Below, one piece after another: positions 35,410-46,680 of a stretch of 64,000 nt of DNA (position 1 is its first letter; each line of letters starts with the position of its first letter). This DNA is from Harmothoe impar (lineage: Eukaryota > Annelida > Polychaeta > Phyllodocida > Polynoidae). The translations under genes and the position numbers were made by a program. Below the pieces are notes generated by a model. It made no database searches, was not told the origin of the DNA, and saw only the letters and a program-made list of their open reading frames with translations. The stretch is taken from NCBI GenBank assembly GCA_947462335.1, contig OX381717.1:45737523-45801522 (forward strand), read 5' to 3'.

Positions 35410-37030
35410 AAAGCCCTACTCTAGGCCAGGTCCCTGAAATCGTATGCACACTGTGTTTCCATTCCTTTAATATATTTCACAATTTTCAATTCTGGTCACT
35501 GACAATATCTTATGATCCATGAATTTCTTTAAAATATGCCACCTACCCCACCAACATTGACTAATCTTGCCCAAATCCAATTCAATTGTTTATAAACCTA
35601 AAACAGGCGTTGTAGGGATTCCAGAGATGTATTTACATTCAAAATATGTTGAAAATTGACTGAATGGGACTTGAATTACTATACTTTGAGGGGTATCCCG
35701 ACGTGGCAGCGCTATCAGCCAGCGACCCTGAGATAAGATAAGAAACGCGTAATTATCTATCATACTTCTAAAAATGCTAGCAACATGATTTAAACAGTTC
35801 TGGAAAGCCCTACTCTAGGCCAGGTCCCTGAAATCGTATGCACACTGTGTTTCCATTCCTTTAATATATTTCACAATTTTCAATTCTGGTCACTGACAAT
35901 ATCTTATGATCCATGAATTTCTTTAAAATATGCCACCTACCCCACCAACATTGACTAATCTTGCCCAAATCCAATTCAATTGTTTATAAACCTAAAACAG
36001 GCGTTGTAGGGATTCCAGAGATGTATTTACATTCAAAATATGTTGAAAATTGACTGAATGGGACTTGAATTACTATACTTTGAGGGGTATCCCGACGTGG
36101 CAGCGCTATCAGCCAGCGACCCCGAGATAAGATAAGAAGCGCGTAATTATCTATCATACTTCTAAAAGTGCTAGCAACATGGTTTAAACAGTTCTGGAAA
36201 GCCCTACTCTAGGCCAAGTCCCTGAAATCGTATGCACAGTGTCTTTCTATTCCTTTAATTTATTTCATTATATTCAAATCCGGTCACTGACAATATTTTA
36301 CGGTCCATGGATTTCTTTAAAATATGCCACCTAACCCTCCAACATTGACCAATGTTGTCCATATCAACTTTAAACGTATATAAACAGTAAACAGGCGTTG
36401 TAGGGATTCCAGAGATATATTTACACTCAAAATATGTTGAAAATTGACTGAATGGGACTTGATTTACTATTAATTTAGAGGTACCCCCACTTGGTAGCGC
36501 TATCAGCCGGCGACCCGAGATAAGATAAGAAATGCGTAATTATCTATCATACTTCTAAAAATGCTAGCAACATGGTTCAAACAGTTCTGAAATGCCCTAC
36601 TCTAGGCCAGGTCCCTGAAATCGTATAGAGAATGTATTTCTATGCCTTCAATTTATTTCATAATTCTCAAATTTGGTGACTGGCAGTATTTTACGGTCCA
36701 CAAATTTCCTTAAAATCTGACACGTTTCCCCACCAACCTATACTAATCATGTCCAAATCGAATATAAATGCATATAAACATAAAACAGGCTTCCTAGGGA
36801 TTCTAGAGATGCTTTCATATGTTTCATTTGTTGAGAATTGACTAAATGGGACATGATTTACTATTATCCACCAATTTCTCAAAAATCTGGCACCTACACC
36901 CACCAACATTGAATAATTTTGCCCAAATCCAATGAAATCGTATATAAACTTAAAACAGACATTCTGGGGATTCTAGAGATGTTTTTATACTTGTAATATG
37001 TTGAGAATTGACTGAATGGGGCAGCAATCT
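35406..37030 (-). repeat. 394-bp tandem array, inverted arm (part 2)
   Basis: Continues 21441-21770 with units at about 35406, 35805, 36200 and 36590, then a shorter, more diverged unit to about 37020. The outermost regular unit (36590-36720) shares variants with the outermost forward unit near 20050-20180, so the whole array is roughly palindromic. Confidence 0.85.
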
Positions 37031-37040
37031 CACTGCTCCC

Positions 37041-37100
37041 TGCTGCCACCTAGTGGCCAAGGGCCTCACTATGGCCGCCACAGTGGTGCCCCCTAGTGAG
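37041..37100 (-). promoter_or_regulatory. two CTCF-like motifs
   Basis: On the minus strand GGCCACTAGGTGGCAGCA (37058-37041) and CTCACTAGGGGGCACCA (37100-37084) fit the CTCF core. Their orientation faces the group at 19870-19928. Binding is an inference. Confidence 0.35.
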
Positions 37101-37697
37101 TAAAAACGGAACTAAGCAAGGCAATGCTTAATGCATTGAGTCAATGACGGTCTCCAATCTAGCCTATGTATATTTATGGTTTTCATGATAAACACAAGTT
37201 TTTCGGTGAAATTAATCAGATTTTTTCTCAAATATTAGATCTGTGATCTGCGCCTCGTGCCTTAGCCATGGATAACCAACCCTCGGGCTGGCTTATTCAT
37301 GTATTTTTCCCTTAATCAAAAGCAAATCACCAAGTAAAATAATACATAAATCAGAACGAACAGCAGCTCCCCAAGCAATTAATCATATCATAATTGAGGA
37401 GTGGTCAATTTGTGACACAAGAAGAGGTTGGGGGGAGAGTTTGGTGGATTTCAATTTTCTTTGGGGGGGGGGGGCAGAAATATTTTTACCCATTGGAGAA
37501 ATATGGACTTTCCCGAGGAACCCCCTTTTTTGGCCTCTAGTCCAGGGCACAGTTCGACTTGTTGGCAATAAAATTACTGTGTTTAATCGAGATTTGGTCG
37601 ATGGAATGGATATGTTTCGTTGACATGTTTCTGTAAATATTGATGCATAGATATATGTTCGGTTTAACTTCCGCATGCCCGGGCTAGTTCTCCACAG
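37101..37697. other. anonymous sequence
   Basis: A G-tract near 37465; short frames only. Confidence 0.4.
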
Positions 37698-38475
37698 TGC
37701 ACGTACAAACGTTAAAAGCGCAATCTTAACCTAAGAATTAAGATGGTCTCAATTGTCTTAAAATTAATTCTGATACTACTCCCTAGAGGGCACTACACAG
37801 AATTAAGATTGTCTTAATCATCTTAACCTATCTTGAATTATCTTAAAAATGTTTCTAAGCAAATGAAGACGGTGCCACTAGTAGTGATGTGCCTACACAG
37901 TCCATGGTAGGATAAGCTGGTTACCTAGTATGTAATGGGGGGCTCTGCCCCCCCCAACCCCCGTTTATTTTCTTCATTGTCTTTCCTTTTAGATTTTCAT
38001 ATTGTCTCAGCTGGGTGCAGGGTACATACTACAAAGGCAAACATACTTGCAGGGCGAGCCGGTATACATTGAAGCCCACATCCAGAGGTTTTGAATAATG
38101 TGAGAAAACCAGAATATGCCACTGGAAACATAATGTTTTAAATAATCCTTTGATAGGCATTGCATTAATATGTGTATACAGTGGTATTTCTAGTAAAAGT
38201 TATGAATCTCTCCAAATATTGAATTGATCAATGTGTGCTTTCACTATTATACACAAAGGGACACTCCGGTGTATGGTCATCTGTGTACAGGCAAGGGGAA
38301 AGGGATATTCGACGAAAATGTCAATTTTAAAATTGATATCATAAGCTTTCCATTGATATATTACACAAGAGGATATCATTTCTAGTTTTTGAGAAATGGC
38401 TATATGAATATGGGTGGGCATTGTCCTGTCCAAACCCCCAATTAGCTCTAAGTCTCATAGTTTCCAAGATATCAG

Positions 38476-38827
38476 CATTGGCGGATCCAGGGGGGGGGCC
38501 GACGGGCCTTGGCCCCCCCCCCCCAAATAAAAAAAGAAAAAAAAAAGAGGAAGAAGAGAAGAGAAAAGAAAAGAAAAGAGAAGAGAAAAGGTTAAGAGAT
38601 TGTGGAGTATGATTCATATGGCCTGACTGAGGGCTCCTTATTTGGATGGGGGGGGGGAGGTTCTAAAATGTGCGAGAATGCAAGTCTAGATCAACAAAAC
38701 TTTCTGGGGGACATGCCCCCATACCCCGCTGGTATAACTTATGCGCTTCGCGCGCGGGAAACATTATGGTCGCTCCAGGCTGGCCAGGTTTGGGCCCCCC
38801 CTCTAGACAATCCTGGATCCGCCACTG
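38476..38827. mobile_element. GTGGCGGATCCAGG MITE (hAT-like ends)
   Basis: TTGGCGGATCCAGGGGG on the left and CCTGGATCCGCCACTG on the right are inverted. Inside are G/C runs and a purine tract (38525-38590). Short elements with GTGGCGGATCCAGG ends are common in marine invertebrates and are usually placed with hAT; that placement is from general knowledge. Confidence 0.7.
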
Positions 38828-39188
38828 ATTAATATCTCTATCTTATTAGCATAATAAGAATAATTAGAAAATGATCATACATTTTCCTCCCATAGGCCAT
38901 AGCTTTTGATCAAGAAATGATAATTTTATTCTGTTTTGACCATAGTAATCCTTGTGAATCATTCGAACAATTGGCTTCTTTATTTTCTGTATTTGCAATG
39001 AAAATCATGTTTCCATGGCAACACATATCAACAAAGACACCCATTTAGGCTCTAAAACGTTCTTTTTACATTCCAAATAAGGAAGCTTTTCACTAAAAAT
39101 GGAATCTTTTGTATAAAACTACTGAATTCTCCAGAAAAAATTACCAAAAAGCAATTATTAGCCTGTTTCTTCCAATTTAGGCCATGGT

Positions 39189-39204
39189 GGAGCCCCCTGG
39201 TGGC
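39189..39204 (-). promoter_or_regulatory. CTCF-like motif
   Basis: The minus strand reads TAGCCACCAGGGGGCT, the closest match in the window to the vertebrate CTCF core. Binding is unproven. Confidence 0.35.
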
Positions 39205-39205
39205 T

Positions 39206-40385
39206 AAAATTGGTACTAATCCTGTGGGGATACCCCTTTCTGCTTGCCTGCTCACATCTGTGAGTCTATGTATGATGTGTATGCGGTAGACTGGATGGTC
39301 ATAAGGAGTTACCAGTCAGTGCTATTTATGGGCAATTGGGGATCAAACAAACACAGTGCCCTGTGCTGGGTGCAGTCAGTAGGGTCAGTCCAGGTAAAAC
39401 CTATGGGGGGGGGGGCACTCTGTCATATTTGTTGCCATGTGGGAACATGATCCCAAGGGAAGAGCTCCATTCTGGGGGCCATTTATGGGCAAGGGCTCAT
39501 GGGGAATCTCCTGTCTAGTTTGTTGAGCAACCTCTTGTATTAGGGGTACCACATTTGAGGTGATGTTTGTACATACATGCAATAGCTATAGAAAATATGG
39601 AGAGTCCCCCCCCCCATTGGGTTGGTTGTCACCCAATGTGATGTCACATTGGGTATTTGGTACTGTAGTTCATGTGGTTCTCACTGGGGACAGCACAATT
39701 ACTGGTATTTCATGCAGGAGCGTCACTGACAGTGGTCTTAGTTTAATCAAATAATAAAGAAAGAAATCTACCGCCAAGGAGTTGATTTTTATATAAAACA
39801 ATCAGTAAATATATCAAAGTACCCGTTTATAATAGCGAAACAACCACTTGAAAACATCTGGATGTCTTAATTAAGATTGCGCTTTTAACGTTTGTACACG
39901 CACCTAGGAGAGCTAGCACGTATTTGCATAACTTCCCTCCTATTGAGAAGAAAATAATGATATTCAGATAATGGACTAGTGGTATGTTATTCATTATCCA
40001 CATCGCCGACAATAACTTACTCCACAATACTAGGGCAACAACCATGTTCTAGGGCTATATATTTATTTTTATGGTAATTTTTATTCAACATGAACTCGCA
40101 ATAATTTGAACCATTATTGATGTTACTGTTTCTTTATAATTATAATAATCGTCTGGCCCACACCATCAAGCTGTGGTTAATTCTACATTCCCTTTCATAA
40201 CCATAGTCTATCTATTACACAACTGAACAAAAACTACAAGTTATACATCGTACAGCAATAAGCACACTGTTGCAAGCATTGGGTGTCTAATAAGTATTGG
40301 TCTTCTATAAGCACCAGGGGTACAGTAGAACTATATATGAAGCATTTAACCCTTTAACCCTTGGCCACTAACCAAGGGAAAATAA
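39206..40385. other. anonymous sequence
   Basis: Apart from the transposon end at 39868-39905 and a G-run near 39405, nothing recognised. Confidence 0.4.
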
Positions 40386-40712
40386 GGCTGTGTCTCACGA
40401 ACTTAGGCCTATGTTTTTGTCTCTGACCGGGTGCCATCTCTGACTGAGTGCCATCTCTGACTGGGTGCCGTCTCTGACTGAGTGTCATCTCTGACTGGGT
40501 GCCGTCTCTGACCGGTCTGGCATGATGAGGTCAAAATACCAACAGCAAGAGGCTAATTATCATTATAATTATATAACAACCGCCATAAAGTTTTTCCAAA
40601 CCTTATATTATATAAGTATAATTTCTTTTAAAACACCTTTTTGTTGACACCCGGTCAGAGACGGCACCCGGTCAGAGACAAAAACATTGGCCCAAGTTCG
40701 TGAGACACAGCC
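40386..40712. mobile_element. GGCTGTGTCTCACG MITE, copy b
   Basis: Inverted ends GGCTGTGTCTCACGAAC / GTTCGTGAGACACAGCC and five internal GACTGGGTGCCATCTCT-type units on the left against two on the right. Flanks ATAA/ATAT do not form a clean duplication. Lies downstream of the LDLa gene. Confidence 0.85.
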
Positions 40713-41346
40713 ATATATTGGCAAATTTGCATATTCTAATGGCATAGGGCCCGTGATTAAGGCCTAAATTACATTTTTCAAGGCCAGCAGGGAATTGGTT
40801 AGTGATGTTAGATAAGTCGATGCGAAAGAACAGTATTAGGTCTTTCTCATTTCCTCAGTGCTTAACCCATTACCCCCCACCACTGCATTCAGGCATCATC
40901 CTTGGGAGTATAAATTAACCCAGTCAGGTCTGCATTATGATGCATTAATGCAGCTCTAGGAAGTTTCTCACCCAGGCAGCATTCAAGCATCATGACAGTA
41001 AAGGGGAATATCATATTAAAGCACTTTACTGCCTTTAAATGATTAATATAAGCATCAGTACATATGCCACACTACCATATTTGTGAATCACATTGGGCAC
41101 CTATCTCCATTAAATACGGTAGACACGTTTCAACAGATCACCTCAAAAAGAAATTAGTCTGGTTTACAATTGGCAGAGTCTTCAGATGCATAACTGTTAT
41201 CAACTTAAAAAAAGGCAAAAGTTGCTTATGTTGATTATGATGGAATATCACTCTATTACACTGGATCATCTTAACTTCGGGAAGAGACATGTTTAAAAAG
41301 AAAAGAAACTCTCAGCAATCATTTTTGCCACCAAATTCATGGAGTT
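40713..41346 (-). other. region just downstream of the LDLa gene, with a hairpin
   Basis: Probably includes the 3' UTR of the minus-strand LDLa gene; no canonical AATAAA on the minus strand was found close to the stop. At 40937-40996 a TGATGCATTAATGCAG / GCATTCAAGCATCATG hairpin of the dispersed family is present. Confidence 0.4.
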
Positions 41347-43622
41347 CTAAGCTTCTGGGCTTTCACAATTGACTTCATCTGAATTATCGGCACAATCATT
41401 ACTGCCATCACAGACCGAGATTTTTGCAATACACATCAGGCCCCCATCACATAGGAATTCGTCCTCTGCACAGGTTTTTGGCTCACAAGCCATCTCATCA
41501 GAAGAATCACTACAGTCATCAAAACCATCACACACTTCATTAAGGTTTACACACTTTGCAATCCTTACACATCTGAACTGATCGGGTGTGCAGGTGACAT
41601 GGGAACAGTTTCTCTCATCCGAAAAATCATAACAATCATTATCACCGTCACATACATAGCTTGCAGAGACACAGTTGTCATTCATACAATGGAACTGATC
41701 TTCTCTACAAAGTCCACTGGATGTAGCATTCCCACAGTCAAGTTCATCAGATTGGTCCCCACAATCATTGTCATTATCACACACATAGGCTTGAGGGATG
41801 CAATTCCCTTTGGCGCATTGGAATTGATCTACAGAACAAGTGAATGACTGGCAATTTTGCTCATCAGAGTTATCCCCACAATCGTTCTCACCATCGCAAA
41901 TATAACTCTTCTGGATACATTTGGTCACATTCTCACATCTGAATTCATCATCCCCACAAGTGACATCTGAGCAATTTCTCTCATCTGAAAAATCGTAACA
42001 GTCATTGTAACCATCACATACAGAGCTTGCTAAGACACAGTTTTTATTCAAACAGTGGAACTCATCTTTTGTACAGAGGCTACTTGGTGTAGTTGTCACA
42101 CAGTCTTGCTCATCAGATTCATCCCCACAATCATTGTCATTATCACACACATACAGGCTAGGTATACATTTCCCATTGGCACATTGGAATTGGTCCTCAA
42201 GGCAAGCCAGTGCTGGGCAATTCTGCTCATCAGAATTATCCCCACAATCATTCTCACCATCACAAATGTAGCTCTTCCGGATGCATTGAGAAAGACTCTC
42301 ACATCTGTACTGATCATCCTGACAAGTTACATGTGAACAATTTCTTTCATCCGAAAAATCAATACAATCATTGTTTCCATTACATTTATAACTTGATGGA
42401 ATACATTTCCCATTGTCACATTGGAATTGGTCCTCAGAGCATTTTACTGACTGGCAGATTTGCTCATCAGAATTATCCCCACAATCATTGTCTCCATCGC
42501 AAACATAAAGTTTCCAGATACATTTGGCAACATTCTCACATCTGAATTCATCATCCCCACAAGTCACATGTGAGCAATCTCTTTCATCTGAAAAGTCAGT
42601 ACAATCATTGTTTCCATCACATTCAACACTTGTTGAGACACAGTCATCATTCGTACAGTGGAACTGATCTTTTCTACAGGGACTATTTGGCATGGTTTTC
42701 ACACAGTCTCGCTCATCAGATTCATCCCCACAGTCATTGTCATTATCACACACATAACGGCCAGGTATACATTTCCCATTGACACATTTGAACTGGTCCA
42801 CAGAGCAAGCCACTGCTAAGCAATTTAATTCATCAGAATTATCCTCACAATCTTTTTCACCATCACAAATGTAGCTCTTCCGGATGCATTTAGAAACATT
42901 CTCACATCTGTACTGATCATCCCGACAAATAATATGTGTACAGTTTCTTTCATCTGAAAAATCAGTACAGTCATTATGGCCATCACATTTAAAGCTTGCC
43001 TCGACACAGTTGCCATTCATGCATGAGAACTCCCCTTCACTACATGTATTCCTAAAACAAAGAATTTCATCACTCCCATCTTCACAGTCTTCAATACCAT
43101 TACAAAGCATGCTGCATTTTATACTTGGATTTGGACATTTAATTTCACTATCACTGCATGATGGGCATTCATATTCATCACTATTATCAGTGCATTCACT
43201 TGTACCATTGCATCTAGCATACACACTAACACACTTTCCTGTATCACAGCTGAACTCATCTACTTGACATTGAGTGCTGCAGAGGTGTTCATCAGAAGCA
43301 TCCCCACAATCATCGACACCATTACAGACTGCCGCTACCTGTATACATTTCTTGTTCAAACACTGAACCTCGCTGTCCCCACATGTACACCCTAGTTCAT
43401 CGGATCCATCCTCACAGTCATTCCTGCCATCACAATAGGATTTCGCTCTTATGCATTTCCCGCTGGGGCATTGCAACTCGTATGGTTGACATGATCGTCG
43501 TTGTGGGCATCCTTTTTCGTCTGAATGATCATGACAGTCCAAATTCCGGTCACACTTGAAATGCAGGGGAAGGCACTTGTCTCCTGAAGCACACTGGAAC
43601 TCACTAGGTCTGCACAGTGAAG
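41347..43622 (-). CDS. LDLa-repeat secreted protein, exon 3 (19 LDLa domains)
   Basis: Acceptor TTCTACAG ends at 43623; 757 codons follow to TAG at 41349-41347. The exon encodes 19 LDL-receptor class A repeats, each with six Cys and the acidic Ca-binding CDxxxDCxDxSDE signature. In this family these modules fold around Ca2+ and bind protein or lipoprotein ligands outside the cell. No EGF, YWTD propeller, CUB, protease or transmembrane segment is present, so the product should be secreted. Repeats 6-18 follow an A-B-C order (A ends FSDERNC, B has CENVxKCI, C has NGKCIPxxYVCDNDNDC), with short Thr/Ser/Pro linkers after C. Repeat 5 is variant and repeat 11 looks like a C/A chimera. Phase 1 joins exon 2 in frame. 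The orthologue is not known. Confidence 0.93.
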
Positions 43623-43674
43623 CTGTAGAATATATACAATGAATTACTAGCTGGTTTAAGCACTGGGTTTTCAA

Positions 43675-44326
43675 GGCTGTGTCTCACGAACTTTAGCCAA
43701 TGTAAATGTCTTTGACCGGGTGCCATCTTTTGACTGGATGCCACCTTTGACCGGCGTGATAGAAAACAGTTTATTTAGGGCAGATGAAGATAGAAATTAG
43801 ATTTATTATTACACCAGGTACGGCTGCTGCCCTTGAATTAGCCTCACAGCTAAAACGCAGCCTATCGTATATTTTGTCCAGACAGAATGAAAATATAGGG
43901 ATCTTGTTGTGTAAAATAAGATTCCAAGAGATCATAATGTTAACTAATGAGGGTATTGAAGAATTAGATTGACGAGTCGAGCGTGTCTGATCTTGTAAAA
44001 CAGAAACTAGAAATTAAGTGGTTTGACTTCTTCACTACTGTTGTAAATTGCTATATTCCATGGAAAGTTTCTTGTCATGTAAGATAAGAAATAAACAACA
44101 TGTAAGGACAGTAATTTACTTCTCATGTAAGGTGAGACAAAATAAAACGATGAAACCATAAAAAAAGGGTTATAATTTACTAATTTAAGTGTTATAGCAT
44201 CTATTTATCTTTGCACCCCATTTTTATCTCCATCTGCCTTCGATAAACAGGTCATAGATGGTATCCGGTCAAAGATGGCACCCGGTCAAAGACGTTTACA
44301 TTGGCCCGATCTCATGAGACACAGCC
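43675..44326. mobile_element. GGCTGTGTCTCACG MITE, copy c (intron 2 of the LDLa gene)
   Basis: 652 bp, inverted ends and target duplication TCAA (43671-43674, 44327-44330). The internal units read GACCGGGTGCCATCTTT. Its edge is only about 50 bp upstream of the exon 3 acceptor on the minus strand. Confidence 0.88.
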
Positions 44327-44330
44327 TCAA

Positions 44331-44859
44331 ATTGGTGCCGGCCTTGAATAAGCGCAAGATTAAGGAGGCTTTGAAATACATATCAAATTATAAGATGATT
44401 GTTGAACAAGCACATTTTTATATAAGTTTAAGGGCAGAGTAATATTGACATCTATAGAACCTGGGTGCTTAGATAAGAAGAGCTAGGCATGACATCAATA
44501 TCATTTCATATAGGCAAATTCAACAGGGTGGGGCGATTGGTGGATGCAGGTATACTTTTTTTCCATTTCCCCAAGCGAGGTTCAAATTTGTCATGGCCAA
44601 CCTGTTTAAGCTTTTTACTAAAAAAAAGAAGGGATAAGATGCCCACTCAAGAGGGGTCTGAAATAGGCTTCTACCCCCTCTCAGATGATTCGGCAACCCC
44701 CTGCCAGTATAGTTAAAAATCAATCCCCGATTTTGTAAATCTGCATGTGAGATATATAGATTAGCTAGTGTGTTCAAACGCTTGTTTTAATTATCATGTG
44801 TCTAATTAAGTAGTCATAAAGATATAACATGTTGGAAAAAATAAGCATTATTAACATAC
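44331..44859 (-). other. intron 2 remainder
   Basis: Non-coding; short overlapping frames on both strands are incidental. Confidence 0.5.
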
Positions 44860-44943
44860 CATTTATGGATGGTCCAGTTAACTGCTCAATGAGGGACGTC
44901 AGTAGGTTCTGCAATTTTATCACATCGGCTGATAGAGGCCTTG
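44860..44943 (-). CDS. LDLa-repeat secreted protein, exon 2
   Basis: 84 nt between acceptor TTTGTTCCTCAG (AG at 44945-44944) and donor GTATG (44859-44855). Phase 1 at both ends, so it joins exons 1 and 3 without a shift. It encodes about 28 residues, including LSADVIKLQNLLTSLIEQL, an amphipathic helix-like heptad stretch that could support oligomerisation. It was found by matching splice sites and phase on both sides. It is a small symmetrical exon and could be skipped without a frameshift. Confidence 0.8.
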
Positions 44944-46148
44944 CTGAGGAACAAAGGAAAATGATAAATCAATGTGTATGTCATAAAATAGTGTACTGCC
45001 AATGCTCACTTCTACACAGTCATGTTTTGCTTATTTTCATAGGTTTGAGATGAGGATAGGTGTGGAGGGTCAAGGAGAATAGGAGGGGCAATTTCCAAGG
45101 GGTCAGCATGATGTATGAATGCAGACTTGGTAAATAGACACGCTAGGGCTACATTCATACATCATGCTGACAAAATGTATAGAGCATATCTATAGTGGTA
45201 TGCCGCCATTAAAGGGGTTTCCAGGATTGTGAATTTGACAACCTTAAACTTGTCACTTGGAGTGGGCCACCGCCTGGGCTAACATTGTCAGTCAGATGAG
45301 CCTAGTGTCATCTTGTGGGATGGTAACTTGATAGGTCCTCAGATGGAAAACCATTAACTTGTATATTTCATGACAGTCACTAGGAATAACCTAAAGTTTT
45401 CTTATAAGACAGATATTTGACAACTTTAGATGCTTTGATTTTATCAGTGTAGGAAAGACTTATTTCAGAGTTAAATGGCCAATTGACCAGTTATAAAATG
45501 GGTAGGTATGTCTCCATGTTGAGGGCTTGCTGGTGCTCTTGACCTACAAAATAATATCTCCATTTAACCCATACTAGTTTTCAATAGTTTATTGAGATCA
45601 GAACTAGTGAAAATTGTAGGTCTTTTTCTAGTCTATAGAAAAAGAAAAAGGGAGGGTACACTATTTTGGAAGGAGGGACCATTCATCCAAATCGGAGTGT
45701 TTTTCATTATGGTGTGAAATGAAAGTTGTAGATTAATATAAGGCCACTTAAAAGGCCAACTGGTTTCTCATCACGGCGCTCATCATGAAAACGTGTTTTT
45801 GGGAAAACTCTTTTCTTTTTTAGATTTTTATGAAAAATATGCCCAAAAATGGCCAAATATTGGCATATATGGTATCAAATTAAAGCCTAGACTATCAGTA
45901 ATGCAGTGAGCTAGGAATAACTTACAATATAACACCCTTTGTTTATCACTGAACTCTTAACCACTAAGATATGAAAGCATTGACGAGAAGTCTTAATTTT
46001 CTTATAGATTTTACCTTAATAAAAAAGATAATAAAAAACGCCTTCGTCATATTTTTCACTGCTGGGTGATGAAAAAAACCCTTTTTTTTTGAATGGCCTA
46101 ATATTAAGGATAAAAATAATAATAGACCAAACTGATAAATTATCTTAC
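44944..46148 (-). other. intron 1 of the LDLa gene
   Basis: Starts at GTAAG (46148-46144). Holds a TGATGCATGAATGCA-family hairpin at 45106-45171 (GCATGATGTATGAATGCAG with CTACATTCATACATCATGC, a 17-19-bp stem). No further exon seen. Confidence 0.6.
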
Positions 46149-46221
46149 CTTGTGTTGTGTATATGCTCACACACCAGAACAGCACGGCTAGGGTGGTGAT
46201 CCCCCGCAGCGTCACGGCCAT
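46149..46221 (-). CDS. LDLa-repeat secreted protein, exon 1 (signal peptide)
   Basis: ATG at 46221-46219 opens 24 codons plus one base to a GTAAG donor. The peptide starts MAVTLRGITTLAVLF and ends IYTTQ, a typical cleavable leader with a hydrophobic core. With exons 2 and 3 it gives a protein of about 810 residues (24+1+27+1+757). The acceptor TTTTACATTGAAG lies upstream at about 46238, so the 5' UTR is split by an intron of about 330 bp. The leader matches 17272-17344 at 19 of 24 residues. Confidence 0.85.
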
Positions 46222-46486
46222 CTTGACCCTATGCCAACTTCAATGTAAAATAGAAATTGTCAGCCAATTAAGGGAGTGGTCAAAAATTGAAAGGTTGGGG
46301 GGGGGGATTGAACCTAAGATTTACTATACATAGTATTAACACAGAGGGATGTCACGAGACATTTGAAACAGTTTTGGCGGGGTCACATACAATTTCACCC
46401 CCCCCCCCCCCCGATCCCCACCGCTGAATTCATGTATCATACTAAATGCAACAGTTTACGCACATCCAGAGCGGCATCATGATGTA

Positions 46487-46527
46487 CCATTATTGCAGAG
46501 CTGCATTGGTTCATCATGAGAACAAAT
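46487..46527. repeat. TGATGCATGAATGCA-family hairpin, copy in the 5' UTR intron
   Basis: CATGATGTACCATTATTGCAG and CTGCATTGGTTCATCATG are imperfectly paired. It lies between the 5' UTR exon and the leader exon, the same relative place as 18124-18182 in the paralogue. A C-tract lies at 46390-46412. Confidence 0.55.
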
Positions 46528-46569
46528 GAACATGAAGCCTTGTTAAAAGCATCACCTGAAATAACTTAC

Positions 46570-46680
46570 TTTGCTATTCTCAGGGTGATAGATTTAGGTC
46601 TGCAGTAGGCTTACTGCATTTTGTCTTCACGGTTGCTGATATCTCACGTTCACACCTCAGTGGCGTAGTCCAAGAAAGAA
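46570..46680 (-). other. putative 5' UTR exon of the LDLa gene
   Basis: GTAAGT donor at 46569-46564 on the minus strand. Similar to 18574-18670 over about 100 bp. No ATG in a usable context. The transcription start is not determined. Confidence 0.5.

Larger units (their letters stand above)
37698..39905. mobile_element. probable DNA transposon remnant with inverted ends
   Basis: ACAAACGTTAAAAGCGCAAT (within 37698-37728) recurs inverted at 39868-39905. The left subterminal region is rich in TCTTAA/TTAAGA words. The 2.2-kb interior has no transposase and includes another MITE. No clear target duplication was found, so the two ends could be separate fragments. Confidence 0.5.

Noticed and set aside
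41369..43267. Plus-strand frames of 70-111 codons over the LDLa exon
   Set aside because: Antisense shadows of the real minus-strand exon; repetitive because the exon is.
45964..46148. Continuation of the leader frame past 46149
   Set aside because: A consensus GTAAG donor follows the leader, the paralogue has the same donor, and the read-through peptide is AT-rich nonsense. Splicing to exon 2 keeps the frame.
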